A stretch of 64,000 bases of DNA, from positions 1,607,723 to 1,671,722 of the forward strand of contig CM022666.1 in assembly GCA_012295275.1 (NCBI GenBank). The letters are read 5' to 3'. The stretch comes from Chrysomallon squamiferum (taxonomy: Eukaryota; Mollusca; Gastropoda; Neomphalida; Peltospiridae). The notes below the pieces were generated by a model. The model made no database searches. It saw only the letters and a list, made by a program, of their open reading frames with translations, and was not told the DNA's origin. Shown here piece by piece: positions 61,112 to 64,000 of this stretch (position 1 is its first letter; every line of letters starts with the position of its first letter). The translations under genes and the position numbers were made by a program.

Positions 61112-61214
61112 TATTGCAGTATCAGCTGATATCTTAAAGTGGAAATGTTTTCGTGAACAAGCAAAGTGTTGTGAAAGCAAAATGTTTGTTACAGCAAGTG
61201 GAAGAGCTCTGCAA

Positions 61215-61252
61215 GGAATGAAGTCTCTCGGTGTCTGTGGTCTGTATTTATA
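61215..61252 (-). promoter_or_regulatory. TATA plus initiator core promoter
   Basis: TATAAATA at 61,245-61,252, TCATTCC at 61,215-61,221. One substitution lies between the elements. Confidence 0.65.
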
Positions 61253-61364
61253 GTCATTACACGAACATGTGGACAGCGTGACTGGAAAACGTGAGTTAGA
61301 CTCGTTTGAAAGACTGAACCAGAGAGCTGGCCGGGTCACTTTGCAAGAAAACAAGAAAAAAGAA

Positions 61365-61587
61365 TTCGTCTTCGTCTTCTTCTTGTTCTTGTTCTACTTC
61401 TTCTTCTTCTTCTTTTTCTTCTTCTTCTTCTTCTTATTATTATTCCTGTTGTTGCTGCTGCTGTTATTATTATTATTACTGCTGCTACTACGACGACAAC
61501 GACTGCTGGTGTTGCTGTTGCTGCTGCTACTAGTATTTGTAGTCTGTAATATCAATACTGTAGTAGGTGAGTAATATCAAGAAATAA

Positions 61588-61625
<38 letters not shown>
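61365..61625. repeat. CTT, ATT, GCT, ACG and (AAT)n tracts
   Basis: Composition differs from the flanking units and resembles the inverse of 33,950-34,110. This unit may derive from a different subfamily. Confidence 0.85.
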
Positions 61626-61627
<2 letters not shown>

Positions 61628-61763
61628 TTTTTAAAAAGTCATGTTGGTCACTGACACCGTGCTTTGTGTTTAGGTATCCCTGGAGATGAACTTTAGTCAT
61701 TTTCCAACTCCGGAATTCAGACCAATAGCCGAATAATTACATGTGTAATAATTCACATTTTAG

Positions 61764-61877
61764 ATGTCTGTTTTTAGACAACTTTACCTTTGTATTTTCA
61801 TCTGCTTAATACAAATATTTCAAAAAGAAGCTGAGATAAGAAAATACATACACAAATATGTAAGATCGGAAAACTAG
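61764..61877 (+). pseudogene. 60-codon module truncated by an early stop
   Basis: Reads the majority form for 33 codons, then R34 and a TAG at codon 38 (61,875-61,877). The downstream sequence keeps homology to the C-terminal part. Confidence 0.4.
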
Positions 61878-62581
61878 TTTGGGGAGAACTAGTTGGAATT
61901 GGAAACAGACTCATTGTCCTAAACGTATATCAGTTTCTGGAGTTTAACAGTTCAGAATAATAAAATTTTAAATGTCAGTCGCATATAAAGATTTTTCAAA
62001 CATATTTGTATTAAGTAATTTATTAAGTATATAAAAATTATTAACTTATAAATTGTAATTACTATCTTCCAACAGAATCGTATTTTTAGTCTATCAAACA
62101 ATCAAACTCAAGTTTTCAGTTACTCTTTGTCAGTACAACACACAAGATAGAAAGAGAGAATGATGAAATGAGAGAGAAGGACAAACATAATTTTCTTAAT
62201 TTGATAAATAATTCTAGTTAAATCATAACCATATATAAAACAAACAAGTATATGAGATTAATATTAATTTATTAATACTAATTGGTTTAAAAGAGTACAT
62301 TTACAACAGCATTTTGTTTTCTTCACGTTTATCAATGTCAGGTTTCAACGTTCCGTGTCCGTGTTAATATATAAATGGTTTTGATCTCAGTGTTGTTTTC
62401 TTTGGTCCATGAGCAAGACGGAATTCGGGTACCAAACTGGGGAAGATCTTCAGTGTGGATTTTAGTTTGTCCTGTGTCTGAAGTGTCCGAAATTAGTTCA
62501 TGTATTTTTCTTATACAGTCGTTACCTCCAGAATTTTGTCCGATGTGGTAAAACTAAATTTACGTGAAATCATGCAAAATC

Positions 62582-62700
62582 TATGTCTTTAGTTGAACCG
62601 ATAATGTTCTGTAGTTGAAGCGAGAATGCTCTGTAGTTGAACAGATAATGTTCTGTAATTGGACAGATAATGTTCTGTAGTTGGACAGATAAAGTTCTGC
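62582..62700 (-). repeat. 22-bp minisatellite, about 5 units
   Basis: Mixes GAACCGATAA, GAAGCGAGAA, GAACAGATAA and GGACAGATAA units. It is the most heterogeneous array in the right-end block. Confidence 0.88.
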
Positions 62701-62741
62701 ATCATCTCTTTTGATCAGAGAGCCTGCTGAGAAGAAGAATT

Positions 62742-62930
62742 TTATTTTCTGTATGGGTCTTCGTCCTGAATCCGCGATACTGGGAACATTTCCCTGTCAG
62801 CGAAAGAGTGTTGCAAAAGATTGAATCCAATGCCGCTTTGAGGCATGTCCACGTCCATAGTGAAGACGACGTCGTTGTCTTGTGTGTTGTACAGACAAAG
62901 AGTCACTGCTGATGGAAGCACGATAGACAT
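62742..62930 (-). CDS. 62-codon conserved ORF, fourth array unit, most diverged
   Basis: L5, V21, I34, F36, N37, Q40, F43, M48, R53, D56, P59 and Y60: twelve differences from the reference with no indel or stop. It shares F36, N37, Q40 and F43 with the 59,083 copy. The ATG is at 62,928-62,930. Confidence 0.43.
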   Translation of the reverse strand: MSIVLPSAVTLCLYNTQDNDVVFTMDVDMPQSGIGFNLLQHSFADREMFPVSRIQDEDPYRK

Positions 62931-63033
62931 TATTACAGTATGAGCTGATATCTTCAAGTGGAAAGGTTTTCGTGAAAAAGCAAAGTGTTGTGAAAGCAAA
63001 ATGTTTGTTACAGCAAGTGGAAGAGCTCTGCAA

Positions 63034-63071
63034 GGAATGAAGTCTCTCAGTGTCTGTGGTCTGTATTTATA
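63034..63071 (-). promoter_or_regulatory. TATA plus initiator core promoter
   Basis: TATAAATA at 63,064-63,071, TCATTCC at 63,034-63,040. Confidence 0.65.
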
Positions 63072-63189
63072 GTCATTACACGAACATGTGGACAGCGTGA
63101 CTGGAAAACGTGAGTCAGACTCGTTTGAAAGACTGAACCAGAGAGCTGGCCGGGTCACGTTGCAAGAAAAGAAGAAAAAAGATTGCGTC

Positions 63190-63450
63190 TTCCCCGTCTT
63201 CTTGTTCTTGTTCTACTTCTTCTTCTTTTTCTTTTTCTTCTTCTTCTTCTTGTTATTGTTGTTGTTGTTGTTGTTGCTGCTGCTCTTATTATTATTATTA
63301 CTGCTAGTACTACTGCGACTGCTGGTGTTGCAGCTGCTTCTGCTATTGCTACTATTTGTAGTCTTTAATATCAATACTGTAGAATGTGTGCAATATCAAG
63401 AAACCAAAACATTTTTAAAACATTAATAATAATAATAATAATATTCTTAA
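63190..63450. repeat. CTT, GTT, ATT, ACT and short (AAT)n tracts
   Basis: Matches 59,530-59,790, with minor length changes in each tract. Confidence 0.9.
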
Positions 63451-63579
63451 AAAGTCATGTTGGTCAGTCACACCGTGCTTTGTGTTTATGTATCCCTGGA
63501 GAAGAACTTTAGTCATTTTCCAACTGCGGAATCCAGACCATGGGACGAATAATTACATACGTAATAATTTACGTTTCAT

Positions 63580-63762
63580 ATGTGTGTTTTTAGACAACTT
63601 TACCTTTGTATTTTCATCTGGTTAACACAAATATTTCAGAAAGAAACTGAGATAAGAAAATACATACACAAATATGAAACATCGAAAAACTATTTGGGGA
63701 GTACTAGTTGGAATATGAAACAGACTCAGCGTCCTAAACGTATATTATTTTCTGGAGTTTAA
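63580..63762 (+). other. 60-codon conserved ORF module
   Basis: Array form with W14 (FIWL in place of FICL), E33 and K36. It belongs to a fifth array unit whose 62-codon ORF would lie beyond the window. Confidence 0.27.
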
Positions 63763-64000
63763 CATTTCAGAATAATAAAAGTTTAAATGTCAGTCGCATA
63801 TAACCATTTTTCAAACATATTTGTATTAAGTAATTTATTAAGTATATAAAAATTATTAACTTATAAATTGTAATTACTATGTTACAACATAATCGTATTT
63901 TTAGTCTATCAAACGATCAAACTGAAGTTTTCAGTTACTCTTTGTCAGTACAACACGCAAGATAGAAAGAGAGAATGATGAAATGAGAGAGAAAGACAAA

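Larger units (their letters stand above)
56500..64000 (-). repeat. Head-to-tail tandem array, period about 1.83 kb
   Basis: ORF stops at 57,252, 59,083, 60,923 and 62,742 give periods of 1831, 1840 and 1819 bp. Each unit has the same order: 60-codon ORF (plus), tail, minisatellite, 62-codon ORF (minus), promoter, trinucleotide tracts. The array runs off the right edge. Low divergence indicates recent amplification or homogenisation. Confidence 0.9.

Overview
This window is AT-rich, repeat-dominated animal DNA. It contains no gene of any known family that I recognise. There is no ribosomal, histone, transposase, reverse transcriptase or housekeeping coding sequence, and nothing prokaryotic. 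Long microsatellites such as (GA)n, (ACAT)n, (CA)n and (AAT)n, a tRNA-like SINE, and metazoan-style TATA plus initiator promoters point to an animal. The (ACAT)n and (GA)n load fits a mollusc, perhaps a cephalopod, but that assignment is inference and weak.

The organising unit is a composite repeat present 17 times in complete or partial form, plus several promoter-only or deleted derivatives. In the sense direction a unit reads: AAT, GAA and CAA trinucleotide tracts; a conserved promoter-distal block of about 100 bp; a core promoter (TATAAATA with TCATTCC exactly 33 bp downstream); a 5' leader of about 100 bp without ATG; a 62-codon ORF starting MSIVFPSAV; a 22-bp minisatellite of 2 to 12 units; an AT-rich tail; and a 60-codon ORF on the opposite strand (MSVFRQLYLCIF). 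Fourteen copies keep the 62-codon ORF intact and three are broken. The substitutions between copies are mostly amino-acid changing, so I cannot claim purifying selection. It may be a young multigene family, a diversifying family, or a non-coding repeat with an open frame.

Layout: units in 1-17 kb read on the minus strand, units in 18.3-42.4 kb on the plus strand, and units in 42.4-64 kb on the minus strand again, with sequence switch points near 18,302 and 42,400. The right end, from about 56.5 kb to the window edge, is a regular head-to-tail array with a period of about 1.83 kb that runs off the window. Elsewhere the units are 2.8-4.8 kb because of inserted modules: a long-unit insert near 14.3-15.5, 35.6-36.8, 38.4-39.8 and 44.3-45.9 kb; a purine-rich module at 21.2, 24.3 and 28.7 kb; a module beginning TGCTTATATC at 18.3, 21.7, 24.7 and 29.3 kb and inverted at 1 kb; and a 1.68-kb direct duplication at 26 and 30.5 kb. 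A separate region at 10.9-13.8 kb is a tandem pair carrying alternating inverted arms of about 105 bp, resembling a foldback element. A third set of dispersed duplications (2.9/48.9 kb, 6.9/16.7/54.2 kb, 46.1/47.65 kb) has short ORFs and regularly spaced TGACGTTT motifs.

Most long open frames here (poly-Leu, poly-Asn, Tyr-Val-Cys, Arg-Glu or Ser-Leu runs) are translations of microsatellites and are not listed as genes. If anything here is an undescribed system, the best candidate is the amplified promoter, 62-codon ORF and minisatellite cassette.
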